From the NCBI GenBank assembly GCA_018702715.1, contig JABIYQ010000595.1:1-5803 (forward strand): a stretch of DNA of 5,803 nucleotides, read 5' to 3'. The DNA is from Desulfobacula sp. GTDB taxonomy: Bacteria > Desulfobacterota > Desulfobacteria > Desulfobacterales > Desulfobacteraceae. The position numbers and the translations under genes are program-made. The notes beneath the pieces were generated by a model that did not search any database, was not told where the DNA came from, and worked only from the letters and a program-made list of their open reading frames with translations. Positions 1 to 5,803 of this stretch are shown one piece after another; positions within the stretch are counted from its first letter, which is position 1, and each line of letters starts with the position of its first letter.

Positions 1-481
1 AACATATGAAGTTATGTTGAAAGTTCATATATTGGCAGTTATTAAATTGTGTCATGCGGTATTATCCAATATGATATCAAAGGAGAAAGGGATAATTATA
101 AATGTTGCCTCATTAGGTGCTTTTTTCCCGCTTCCTATAAATGCAGTGTACTCTGCATCTAAATCTTTTATAAAAATATTTACAGAATCAATTTATTTAG
201 AACTTCAAGGAACAGGTGTGAAAGTTCAAGCATTATGCCCGGGAATGACAATAACAGACTTCCATGGAAAAATGGGATTTAAAAAAGACACATATTACAA
301 AGACAAAGGATTGATGAAGGCAATGACCCCGGAAGAAGTGGTTGAGATATCATTACAATACTTAAAAAAAAATAAAGTCCTTTGCATTCCTGGTCGGTAT
401 AGACAATTATTAGGTTTTTTACTCAGGTTTTTGCCTTCAAAGGTGATATATAAGATGGTTTCTTCTGTAATGCACAAATAA
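1..481 (+). CDS. Short-chain dehydrogenase/reductase (SDR), C-terminal part; 5' end off window
   Basis: This is a partial gene. The reading frame is open from the left edge (first whole codon at 2-4) to the TAA at 479-481, so the ATG at 14 is probably internal. The nucleotide-binding N-terminal half, with its glycine-rich loop, is missing. What remains has the classical SDR core: a strand ending N-V-A-S, whose Ser lies 13 residues before the Tyr of Y-S-A-S-K (the YxxxK catalytic pair, near codons 50 and 54 from the edge), then C-P-G-M-T after the next strand. Such enzymes are usually cytosolic NAD(P)H-dependent oxidoreductases; the substrate cannot be read from this fragment. The basic, hydrophobic C-terminus (L-L-R-F-L-P-S-K) resembles that of the DltE/YqjQ-like SDR group. 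Where the catalytic-tetrad Asn is expected (L-K-V-H-I) there is His. By hand count the gene is about 32% GC, clearly lower than the - strand genes. Family assignment is firm; function is unknown. Confidence 0.9.
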   Translation, partial: TYEVMLKVHILAVIKLCHAVLSNMISKEKGIIINVASLGAFFPLPINAVYSASKSFIKIFTESIYLELQGTGVKVQALCPGMTITDFHGKMGFKKDTYYKDKGLMKAMTPEEVVEISLQYLKKNKVLCIPGRYRQLLGFLLRFLPSKVIYKMVSSVMHK

Positions 482-648
482 AAATATAAAATGGACTGGT
501 AAAATATTTAGCACTGACTGTACCATTAGTAAACCCATCAACTATAGAAAACTTCCTTTTAACCACATTAATTTGAAAAAATGATTTCTTTTAAGAAGGA
601 TTAGACGTCCTTAATTTTGATATTTGAGCAGACTCTTTGACCAAGAGC
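482..648. other. AT-rich gene-free spacer
   Basis: This stretch between the SDR stop codon and the tRNA terminator has no open frame of useful length on either strand; the ATG at 581 runs only seven codons. It is very AT-rich (32 G+C in the 120 bases 481-600). It holds only weak inverted repeats and the 633-647 hairpin described separately. I see no promoter or RNA gene in it. Confidence 0.6.
633..647 (-). other. Small hairpin beside the tRNA terminator
   Basis: CTCTT (633-637) pairs with AAGAG (643-647) across a five-base loop. It lies just downstream of the T-run of the main terminator in the tRNA's direction of transcription. It shares the octamer TTGACCAA (637-644) with the main terminator (659-666), which suggests a partial duplication. 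No T-run follows it on the - strand, so it is probably not a terminator by itself. It could act as a back-up or mark the processed 3' end. Confidence 0.35.
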
Positions 649-678
649 AAAAAAGGTCTTGACCAAAAAGCCAAGACC
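649..678 (-). terminator. Rho-independent terminator after tRNA-Val, possibly bidirectional
   Basis: GGTCTTG (655-661) and CAAGACC (672-678) form a perfect 7-bp stem. With G-U and C-G pairs inside, the stem can extend to about 10 bp, leaving a T-rich tetraloop on the - strand. Reading the - strand, the stem is followed at once by six T (654 to 649), the classical intrinsic terminator arrangement. It starts 12 bases past the tRNA CCA end. On the + strand the same stem is followed by a T-rich tail (CTTGTTATTTTA, 679-690), so it may also stop transcripts from the SDR gene, which has no other visible terminator. Confidence 0.85.
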
Positions 679-690
679 CTTGTTATTTTA

Positions 691-766
691 TGGTAGGCAC
701 GAGCGGATTTGAACCGCTGACTTCTACCGTGTCGAGGTAGCACTCTACCAACTGAGTTACGCGCCT
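691..766 (-). tRNA. tRNA-Val, anticodon GAC
   Basis: The 76-nt sequence folds into a complete cloverleaf. The acceptor stem is AGGCGCG/CGUGCCU, seven pairs with one G-U. Bases UA follow, then D stem ACUC/GAGU with an eight-base loop AGUUGGUA. The anticodon stem CUACC/GGUAG is perfect, with loop UCGACAC. The variable region has five bases. The T stem AGCGG/CCGCU has loop UUCAAAU, followed by discriminator A73 and an encoded CCA (691-693). The anticodon is GAC (731-733), which reads GUC and GUU, so the amino acid is valine. The odd point is C at position 33 (base 734), where U is nearly invariant. Shifting the loop by one to place a U at 33 would break the anticodon stem, so GAC is the right reading. 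A promoter lies upstream and a terminator just downstream, so the gene can be expressed alone. Confidence 0.95.
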
Positions 767-778
767 GAATCGTTTGTT

Positions 779-807
779 TTTTTAACAAAAACCCTGGTTT
801 GTGTCAA
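779..807 (-). promoter_or_regulatory. Predicted sigma70-type promoter of tRNA-Val
   Basis: On the - strand a perfect -35 box TTGACA (802-807) is followed by a 17-base spacer and a -10-like TAAAAA (779-784, four of six consensus matches). Twelve bases separate the -10 box from the first base of the mature tRNA, so initiation would leave a leader of only about five bases. It lies in the 108-bp gap after the exported-protein gene. The match is by eye; the -35 box is strong and the -10 box weak. Confidence 0.65.
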
Positions 808-874
808 GAAAAACGTGTGGTTATTCTATTATATTCTGTTTTTTCCTTTATAGGTGTTTTACTATTGGGGATCA

Positions 875-2086
875 TCACTCAACTATAGTTCCAGCATTTT
901 TTTCAATAAACTTGATAGTAACAAAGGTATCCGATATATCTGAAAATTCCAGTCCAAAAGAATCAAAGGTTTTCAGCATAAGGGCATTTGCAAACTGAGA
1001 TGACTGCCCTTTATAAAAAATCTGCATGACAGCATAGTTTGACCCCAACTCTTTGGGCTGCATGTTCTCAATCTCGGGTATTTGATTAAGTTGTTGTTTT
1101 AAGGCTATAAACCGGGGTAGAAAATTTTCTCCTTTTATTGTGACATCAAAGGAGTGTTCTTTTCTCAGATACCGGGTCCAGTAAGTATCCAATTGTTCAC
1201 TCAAATCCTGAGCCGACAGATTGGCCGCTTTAATAAGGGCTTGAATGTTTCCTTCACTTTCTATCTCGCTTTTTGCCACAGCCTTAACCTGGGAGGTAAA
1301 AACTTTTTCTCCTGTTTCTACATTGTATCCATCCAGATTTACCTGGCCATTAAAAGTTTTTTCTTCCCCCATTCGATTTATGGCTTCTTCTGAAATGGCT
1401 TTTCCGAAAACAATCATATCAGCATTCATTTCTTTGCCAAGATTTTTTGCAGCATTAACATCATAAATCGATTTAAAGATAATATCATAAAAAGAAGGAT
1501 CTGGACGAACCCTGTCACTGCCCGTGACAATGAACCGATCCTGGATCATTTTATCAATAATAATTGCTTCTGCAAGGGGCTCGTAAGGGATAGGATTTTT
1601 CCCCCACCAGTATTTTGGTAATAAGTCTGAAGGTGTTTTTTCTACAATAAAAAACAAGATTACAGGCTTGTCCTTATTGGCATTTAAAATCCTGGCATCA
1701 ATCAATGTCGTCTCAAGCTTATGGATATCCACCTTTGATTCAACGCCCACAAGATAATGGCCTTTGTTTTCAATTCCACCAAGGACTCGATAGGTTATGA
1801 TATAGTCTGAAGTGTGGGTCAGCACCTGATCGTAAAAAAAATCAAGGTTGGATGCAAGGACCTGTCTTGATACAATTTTTGCAAAGGCATTTTGAACAGC
1901 AATCCTTAATGCGTCGGATACTGCGTTTTTCTTGGCCTGCTGGAGATTATCGTTGAAAATTTTTCTTTTGCCCGTTGTCACACCCGCTAATGTACTGGAA
2001 TCCTGAGCAGCAGATAAGGGTTGAGATAAAAAGAGGATACTGATGAATAAAATAAGGAAACCAATAGAGTTTGTTTTTTTTAACAT
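875..2086 (-). CDS. Exported FlgT-like protein of unknown function
   Basis: The 403-residue protein has a clear signal peptide: positive M-L-K-K, a hydrophobic core to about residue 21, and a likely cut after P-L-S-A or P-L-S-A-A (residues 26-27). There is no cysteine, hence no lipobox, so it is probably a soluble periplasmic or outer-membrane-associated protein. Residues 45-130 (alternating A/DAL/AV pattern, V-S-R-Q-V-L-A-S-N, then V-L-G-G and V-V-D-like strands) resemble the N-terminal domain of FlgT/LPP20-type envelope proteins. Residues 165-265, with N-A-D-M-I-V-F-G-K-A at 221-230, resemble the alpha/beta fold of CsgG/TolB-N-like proteins. The last 90 residues form a third, unrecognised alpha/beta segment. 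The resemblance is recalled from pattern, not searched, and a flagellar role is not shown. The ATG lies 5 nt past the polyprenyl synthase stop, with a weak AAAGG (2097-2101) 10 nt upstream. Translation ends in a tandem TGA TGA. It appears to be the last protein gene of the operon. Confidence 0.8.
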   Translation of the reverse strand: MLKKTNSIGFLILFISILFLSQPLSAAQDSSTLAGVTTGKRKIFNDNLQQAKKNAVSDALRIAVQNAFAKIVSRQVLASNLDFFYDQVLTHTSDYIITYRVLGGIENKGHYLVGVESKVDIHKLETTLIDARILNANKDKPVILFFIVEKTPSDLLPKYWWGKNPIPYEPLAEAIIIDKMIQDRFIVTGSDRVRPDPSFYDIIFKSIYDVNAAKNLGKEMNADMIVFGKAISEEAINRMGEEKTFNGQVNLDGYNVETGEKVFTSQVKAVAKSEIESEGNIQALIKAANLSAQDLSEQLDTYWTRYLRKEHSFDVTIKGENFLPRFIALKQQLNQIPEIENMQPKELGSNYAVMQIFYKGQSSQFANALMLKTFDSFGLEFSDISDTFVTIKFIEKNAGTIVE

Positions 2087-2091
2087 CTTTT

Positions 2092-3075
2092 TTATACCTT
2101 TCTTTCAATGGAATAATCTGCAATCATGCATAAAAGCTGTTTGGACCGGCAATCATGAAATCCATCCAGGAATGCCTTTGCCTTTTTTACATGATCTTGT
2201 GCTTTTTTTTGGGTATATTCAATTCCTTTGTACATATATAATTTTTCTTTTAGTTTTTCAAACTGTTCCGGAATAAACTTTTTTGCAGTTATGGCATTCT
2301 CCATCCATACCCTGTCCTTTTGAGATGCATTGGCAAGGCTGTGGATCAAAGGAAGGGTGAGTTTGCCCTCTCGCATATCCGCCCCTGGATTTTTCCCTAG
2401 CTCTTTTGCACTTGCCAGGTAATCCAAAAGATCATCAGCCATTTGAAATGCCATTCCCAAATGATACCCATATTCATTCAGGGCATCTTTTTTTTCTTTG
2501 GAAGCTTTGGCAAGTATTGCACCACTCTTACATGCGCCCTGTATCAAAACAGCAGTTTTTCTTTTGATTATCTCAGCGTATTCTTTTTCTGAAAGATCAA
2601 GCTTTCCTTTTTTGTCGAGCTGGTCTATCTCTCCCTGGGACATATCCTGGGTGATTTTTGCAATGACTGAGATAATATCCGGTTCTTTTGTTTTGGATGC
2701 TATATCAAGGGCCCGGGCCAAAAGGAAATCTCCTGTCAACACAACTTTGGGAGCATCCCATTTTATATGGGCAGCTTTTTTACCCCGTCTGGTGTCTGCT
2801 TCATCCACGACATCATCGTGTAAAAGGGTGGCAGCATGAAGGTATTCAAAAATTATGGAGAACACGATATCAAATTCATTATTGTAACCACAAATCCTTG
2901 CACTGTGAATCATCAGAAGCGGTCTCAACCTTTTTCCACCACTGAAAAGAAGATGGGAAGCAATTTTTTTAACCAGTTCCACATTGGGCTTTAGATTTTG
3001 TTCAAGGGCAATTTCAACCTTTTCCAGATCAGGCGCCACCATTTCAATGATTTTTTGTTTTAACCCTTTTGTCAC
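2092..3075 (-). CDS. ispB: Long-chain trans-polyprenyl diphosphate synthase (octaprenyl-type)
   Basis: This cytosolic, Mg-dependent prenyltransferase joins isopentenyl diphosphate units to an allylic primer, giving the side chain of menaquinone or ubiquinone. Its 327 residues are normal for the family. Visible motifs in order: G-G-K-R-L-R-P (46-52, diphosphate binding); first aspartate-rich motif D-D-V-V-D (87-91) followed by T-R-R-G; G-D-F-L-L-A (115-120); K-T (173-174); second aspartate-rich motif D-D-L-L-D (214-218); and G-K-N-P-G-A-D-M-R-E-G-K with T-L-P-L. The fifth residue before the first motif is Ala (82), a small residue as in long-chain enzymes; short-chain farnesyl/geranylgeranyl enzymes often have an aromatic residue there. 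So a C35-C50 product is inferred, but exact length cannot be read. The start is GTG, supported by GGAGAG five bases upstream and by the GTGA overlap with the rimO stop. The symbol is by similarity; a hepta- or nonaprenyl synthase is equally possible. Confidence 0.93.
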   Translation of the reverse strand: MTKGLKQKIIEMVAPDLEKVEIALEQNLKPNVELVKKIASHLLFSGGKRLRPLLMIHSARICGYNNEFDIVFSIIFEYLHAATLLHDDVVDEADTRRGKKAAHIKWDAPKVVLTGDFLLARALDIASKTKEPDIISVIAKITQDMSQGEIDQLDKKGKLDLSEKEYAEIIKRKTAVLIQGACKSGAILAKASKEKKDALNEYGYHLGMAFQMADDLLDYLASAKELGKNPGADMREGKLTLPLIHSLANASQKDRVWMENAITAKKFIPEQFEKLKEKLYMYKGIEYTQKKAQDHVKKAKAFLDGFHDCRSKQLLCMIADYSIERKV

Positions 3076-4412
3076 AAAATCTCTCCGCTAATATCATATT
3101 CAAAAGCATCTGTAATTCTTACCTTAACAAAGGTGCCGATTTCAAGCCCATTAGCATAAATAAATGTTACCCCGTCCACATCCGGGGCCTGAAATCTTGT
3201 TCTGCCAATGTATACTCCCTGTTCTGGATTTTCTTCGACAAGGACTTCAAATGTTTTTCCCACATGTTTTTCATTTTTTGATGCTGAAATCTCTGCCTGG
3301 GCTGCCATTAGCAGATCATGCCTTTTTTCGGATAATTCCGCAGGGACGTGATTTTTTAATAGATGAGATTTAAGATCATCGGAATCTGAATAGGTGAATA
3401 CACCTAAATGGTCAAACCTTATTTCCTTAATAAAGGCCATCAACAGGTCAAAATCAGTTTGAGATTCACCGGGAAATCCTACAATAAGTGTTGTTCTTAA
3501 CGCAGCTTCAGGATCAATTTTCCTGATGGTGTTAAAAAGGGTATAAAGATCTTCTTTAGTATAAGGCCTGCCCATTTTTTTCAATATGGTTGAAGATGCG
3601 TGTTGGATGGGAACATCATAGTATGAACAGATGGTGTTGTGATTTTTTACGGTCTTTATGATCGACTCTGTCAATGTTTTAGGATGTGTATATAAAAATC
3701 GTATCCATGGTTTTGTCGTTGAAGCTTCCTTTTCAAAGGTTTTGACAAGTGTTTCAAGAACGTGTTCAAAGCCTTTCCCATCTTGAAAATCCTGGCCGTA
3801 ATCAGTGGTATTTTCCGCCGTTAAAAGGATTTCTTTAACCCCTTTTTCAACAAGGATTTCTGCTTCTTTGCAAATATCATCCAAAGGTCTTGAGCGCTGG
3901 GCTCCACGAAGGCTGGGTATAATACAATAGGTGCATTTTCTATTACATCCTTCAGACACTTTGATATAGGCAAGAAAAGTGGTGGTCAATTCTCTTTGTT
4001 CCAAAAGATTCTGGAATGGCCTTTTGTGGGGATCAGGAAAAAAAGTTAAGGGACTTTTGTCCTCACTTTCTACAGCAGCCACAATAAGATCGATTGCAGC
4101 CGTGCCTAAAAATGCATCTACTTCAGGCAGGGCAGATAAAAGATTTTCATCTTCTTTATACCTCTGGGCAAGGCATCCTGTGGCAATCAGTTTTTTACAC
4201 AGGCCTGTTTTTTTGAACTTTGCCATTTCCAAAAGAACATCAACAGCCTCATCAGAGGCTGTTGATATAAATCCGCATGTGTTGACAATAATTACCAGGG
4301 CCAGATGGGGGTCATGCGTAATAGAATGACCCGCAGCCACAAGTTTTCCCAGCATGATTTCACTGTCAACCTGGTTCCTTGAACACCCAAGCGTTTCAAG
4401 GAAAATGATCAT
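3072..4412 (-). CDS. rimO: Ribosomal protein S12 methylthiotransferase RimO
   Basis: This radical-SAM enzyme adds a methylthio group to the conserved aspartate of ribosomal protein S12. The 446 residues match the usual length. The N-terminal methylthiotransferase domain carries the three cysteines that ligate the auxiliary 4Fe-4S cluster: C10 (L-G-C-S-R-N-Q-V-D-S-E), C46 (N-T-C-G-F) and C80 (T-G-C-L-A-Q-R-Y). The radical-SAM cluster motif C-N-R-K-C-T-Y-C follows, with cysteines 156, 160 and 163, then R-G-A-Q-R-S-R-P. The last 65 or so residues form a TRAM domain. The A-P-D-V-D-G motif there is RimO-like and argues against the tRNA-modifying paralogue MiaB. The usual Q-D before T-T-x-Y-G reads E-N here (A-E-N-T-T-D-Y-G), a mild variant. 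The ATG overlaps the htpG stop as ATGA. The only Shine-Dalgarno-like GGAG lies about 19 bases upstream, so translation probably depends on coupling to htpG. Confidence 0.96.
   Translation of the reverse strand: MIIFLETLGCSRNQVDSEIMLGKLVAAGHSITHDPHLALVIIVNTCGFISTASDEAVDVLLEMAKFKKTGLCKKLIATGCLAQRYKEDENLLSALPEVDAFLGTAAIDLIVAAVESEDKSPLTFFPDPHKRPFQNLLEQRELTTTFLAYIKVSEGCNRKCTYCIIPSLRGAQRSRPLDDICKEAEILVEKGVKEILLTAENTTDYGQDFQDGKGFEHVLETLVKTFEKEASTTKPWIRFLYTHPKTLTESIIKTVKNHNTICSYYDVPIQHASSTILKKMGRPYTKEDLYTLFNTIRKIDPEAALRTTLIVGFPGESQTDFDLLMAFIKEIRFDHLGVFTYSDSDDLKSHLLKNHVPAELSEKRHDLLMAAQAEISASKNEKHVGKTFEVLVEENPEQGVYIGRTRFQAPDVDGVTFIYANGLEIGTFVKVRITDAFEYDISGEIL
3081..3086 (-). promoter_or_regulatory. Ribosome binding site deciding the GTG start of the polyprenyl synthase
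   Basis: GGAGAG on the - strand sits five bases before the GTG at 3075-3073, inside the 3' end of rimO. This strong Shine-Dalgarno match, together with the 4-base GTGA overlap, supports GTG as the true start. It suggests the gene can initiate well on its own while also being coupled to rimO. Confidence 0.75.
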
Positions 4413-5803
4413 ATGGATTTTGCCATAAGATCTCCAAGCTGTTTGGAAAATCTTGAAGGATTATCCAGTTTGCCGCCTTCACTTATAATGGCAATATCAA
4501 ACAGAAGATCACTATAGTCAGTTAAAACCGGGTTGGTGGTGTCCGTCTCAAAAATTTCTTTCATCTTGCCCATAACAGGATGATTCACATTGACTTCCAT
4601 AACCCTTTTCTGATCCGGTGTCTTCTGACCTGAAGATTTCATGATTTTTTCCATGTAAGCACTCATGCCGTAGTCATCACCGGAAAGGCAGGATACTGAA
4701 TCCTTAAGCCGGTTGGAGACCACTACATCCTTGACCTTTTTTTCAAGCTTTCCCTTAAGAAAGGACAAAAGAGCGGAATATTCATTTTTCTTTTCATCAT
4801 CCACTTTGTCAAGATCAAGATCTCCTTTTTCAGCACTTTTGAGTTTTGTTTCCTTGTATTCGGGCAAAGACTGGGTTACCCATTCATCAATGGGGTCTAC
4901 CATCAAGAGAACTTCATAATCTTTTGCTTTCAAAGACTCAAGCAAAGGAGAATTGATTAAGGATGTCAGATTTTCACCCGTAAGATAATAAATTTCTTTC
5001 TGGTCTTCTTTCATGTTTTCTTTGTATTCATCCAGAGTGACATATTTGTCTTCTGATTTTGTGGTCTTGTATCTTAAAAGAGATGCCAGTCTTTCCTTGT
5101 TTTCAAAATCTGTCGGGATACCGGCTTTTATCGCCTGGCCAAACTCGACATAAAATTCTTCATATTTTTCTTTTTCCATACCTTCCAGGACGCTGAAGAT
5201 TTGTTTAACAAGGTTCTTTTTGATATTCCTGACCAGGCGGTCTTCCTGAAGAATCTCACGGCTCACATTCAGGTTTAAATCCGGCGCATCCACAACACCC
5301 TGGACAAATCCAAGATATTCCGGCAAAAGCTCTTTGCAGTCATCCATAATAAATACGCGTTTGCAATAAAGCTGCATTCCGTGTTTTCTTTCCGGTCTGA
5401 AAAGATCCATGGGAGCCTTGGAAGGCAGATACATCAGAATATCGTATTCAGTTACGCCTTCAAATTTTTTATGGATGATTTCAAGGGGTTTATCCCAGTT
5501 GTGGCTGATATGTTTGTAAAACTCCTCATGCTCTTGTTCGGTCACATCCTCTTTGGCTTTTGACCAGATGGCTTTCATGGAGTTTAAGGTTTCATCTTTT
5601 CTGACTTTTTTAAAGGTGTCGCCAATGGGTTTGCCTTCTGAATCTTTAATAATCTCATTTTCAGGAATTGGTTCACTTTTTTCAAGATTCATCACCACAG
5701 GGTATGTAACAAAATCAGAATGTTTTTTTACAATATGCTGGATGGTGTAGTCTTCTGTAAAGTTCTGCTCACCTTCCTCAGGATCTTTTAAATAAAGCGT
5801 AAT
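4409..5803 (-). CDS. htpG: Molecular chaperone HtpG (Hsp90), middle and C-terminal domains; 5' end off window
   Basis: HtpG is the cytosolic bacterial Hsp90, an ATP-driven homodimeric chaperone. The frame is open to the right edge: 35 further codons precede the GTG at 5698, starting I-T-L-Y-L-K-D-P-E-E-G and continuing H-I-V-K-K-H-S-D-F, so that GTG is internal. The edge falls at the end of the N-terminal ATPase domain, and about 160-180 residues with the nucleotide pocket are missing. The middle domain is complete: E-E-F-Y-K-H-I-S-H, A-P-M-D-L-F, K-R-V-F-I-M-D-D and N-V-S-R-E-I-L-Q. The Arg of that last motif (codon near 5258-5260) matches the middle-domain Arg known to contact the ATP gamma-phosphate. 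The C-terminal dimerisation domain runs to G-D-L-M-A-K-S-I. No MEEVD-type tail is present, as expected for bacteria. The stop overlaps the rimO start by ATGA, so htpG is the first gene of the operon seen here; its promoter is out of view. Confidence 0.97.
   Translation of the reverse strand: MTLYLKDPEEGEQNFTEDYTIQHIVKKHSDFVTYPVVMNLEKSEPIPENEIIKDSEGKPIGDTFKKVRKDETLNSMKAIWSKAKEDVTEQEHEEFYKHISHNWDKPLEIIHKKFEGVTEYDILMYLPSKAPMDLFRPERKHGMQLYCKRVFIMDDCKELLPEYLGFVQGVVDAPDLNLNVSREILQEDRLVRNIKKNLVKQIFSVLEGMEKEKYEEFYVEFGQAIKAGIPTDFENKERLASLLRYKTTKSEDKYVTLDEYKENMKEDQKEIYYLTGENLTSLINSPLLESLKAKDYEVLLMVDPIDEWVTQSLPEYKETKLKSAEKGDLDLDKVDDEKKNEYSALLSFLKGKLEKKVKDVVVSNRLKDSVSCLSGDDYGMSAYMEKIMKSSGQKTPDQKRVMEVNVNHPVMGKMKEIFETDTTNPVLTDYSDLLFDIAIISEGGKLDNPSRFSKQLGDLMAKSI

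Noticed and set aside
495..530. Inverted repeat TGGTA...TACCA considered as the SDR terminator
   Set aside because: The stem is only five pairs with a loop of about 19 bases and no T-run follows, so chance is the better explanation in such AT-rich DNA.
730..738. Reading the tRNA anticodon as CGA (Ser) or UCG (Arg)
   Set aside because: Shifting the loop to put U at position 33 would break the perfect CUACC/GGUAG stem and the 7-base loop. A serine tRNA would also need a long variable arm, which is absent.
591..788. 65-codon open frame on the - strand across the tRNA and its terminator
   Set aside because: Its central part is simply the tRNA gene read as codons, and it has no ribosome binding site or recognisable protein features.
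801..998. 65-codon open frame on the + strand
   Set aside because: It overlaps the tRNA promoter and the end of the exported-protein gene on the other strand, and its translation has no family features.
2498..2839. 113-codon + strand frame opposite the polyprenyl synthase
   Set aside because: It is the antisense of the conserved active-site region, and codon constraint clearly belongs to the - strand enzyme.
3979..4329. 116-codon + strand frame opposite rimO
   Set aside because: It is antisense to conserved RimO residues, including Cys46 and Cys80, with no start signal or recognisable protein.
4409..5698. Taking GTG at 5698 as the htpG start
   Set aside because: The same frame runs on for 35 more codons of HtpG-like sequence to the window edge, so the gene begins outside.

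Overview
The window looks like a bacterial chromosome segment of about 41-43% GC over most of its length. The genes (HtpG, a RimO-type methylthiotransferase, a long-chain polyprenyl diphosphate synthase, an exported FlgT-like protein and a tRNA-Val with encoded CCA) fit a Gram-negative anaerobe. A sulfate reducer of the Desulfobacteraceae (Desulfobacter/Desulfobacula type) is my best guess. That assignment is inference from protein style and composition, not proof.

Layout. Left edge, + strand (1-481): the C-terminal two thirds of a short-chain dehydrogenase/reductase whose start lies outside the window. Positions 482-690 hold no gene; they contain a strong intrinsic terminator (649-678) and a smaller hairpin beside it. 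Positions 691-766, - strand: tRNA-Val(GAC), preceded by its own sigma70-like promoter (779-807). From 875 to the right edge, everything is on the - strand and tightly packed. In transcription order it runs: htpG (its 5' part lies off the right edge), rimO, a polyprenyl synthase gene and a 403-residue exported protein.

The - strand genes look like one operon. htpG/rimO overlap by ATGA, rimO/polyprenyl synthase overlap by GTGA, and only 5 nt separate the synthase from the exported protein. No clear terminator follows the last protein gene, so transcripts may run on through the tRNA to its terminator. The products are functionally mixed: protein folding, ribosomal protein S12 modification, quinone side-chain synthesis and an envelope protein.

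The most unusual points are three. The tRNA-Val carries C instead of the near-universal U at position 33. GC falls from about 42% to about 32% or less on the side facing the tRNA 3' end, where elements often integrate. The exported FlgT-like protein has no clear role. I saw no CRISPR array, insertion sequence or convincing new defence or biosynthetic system.
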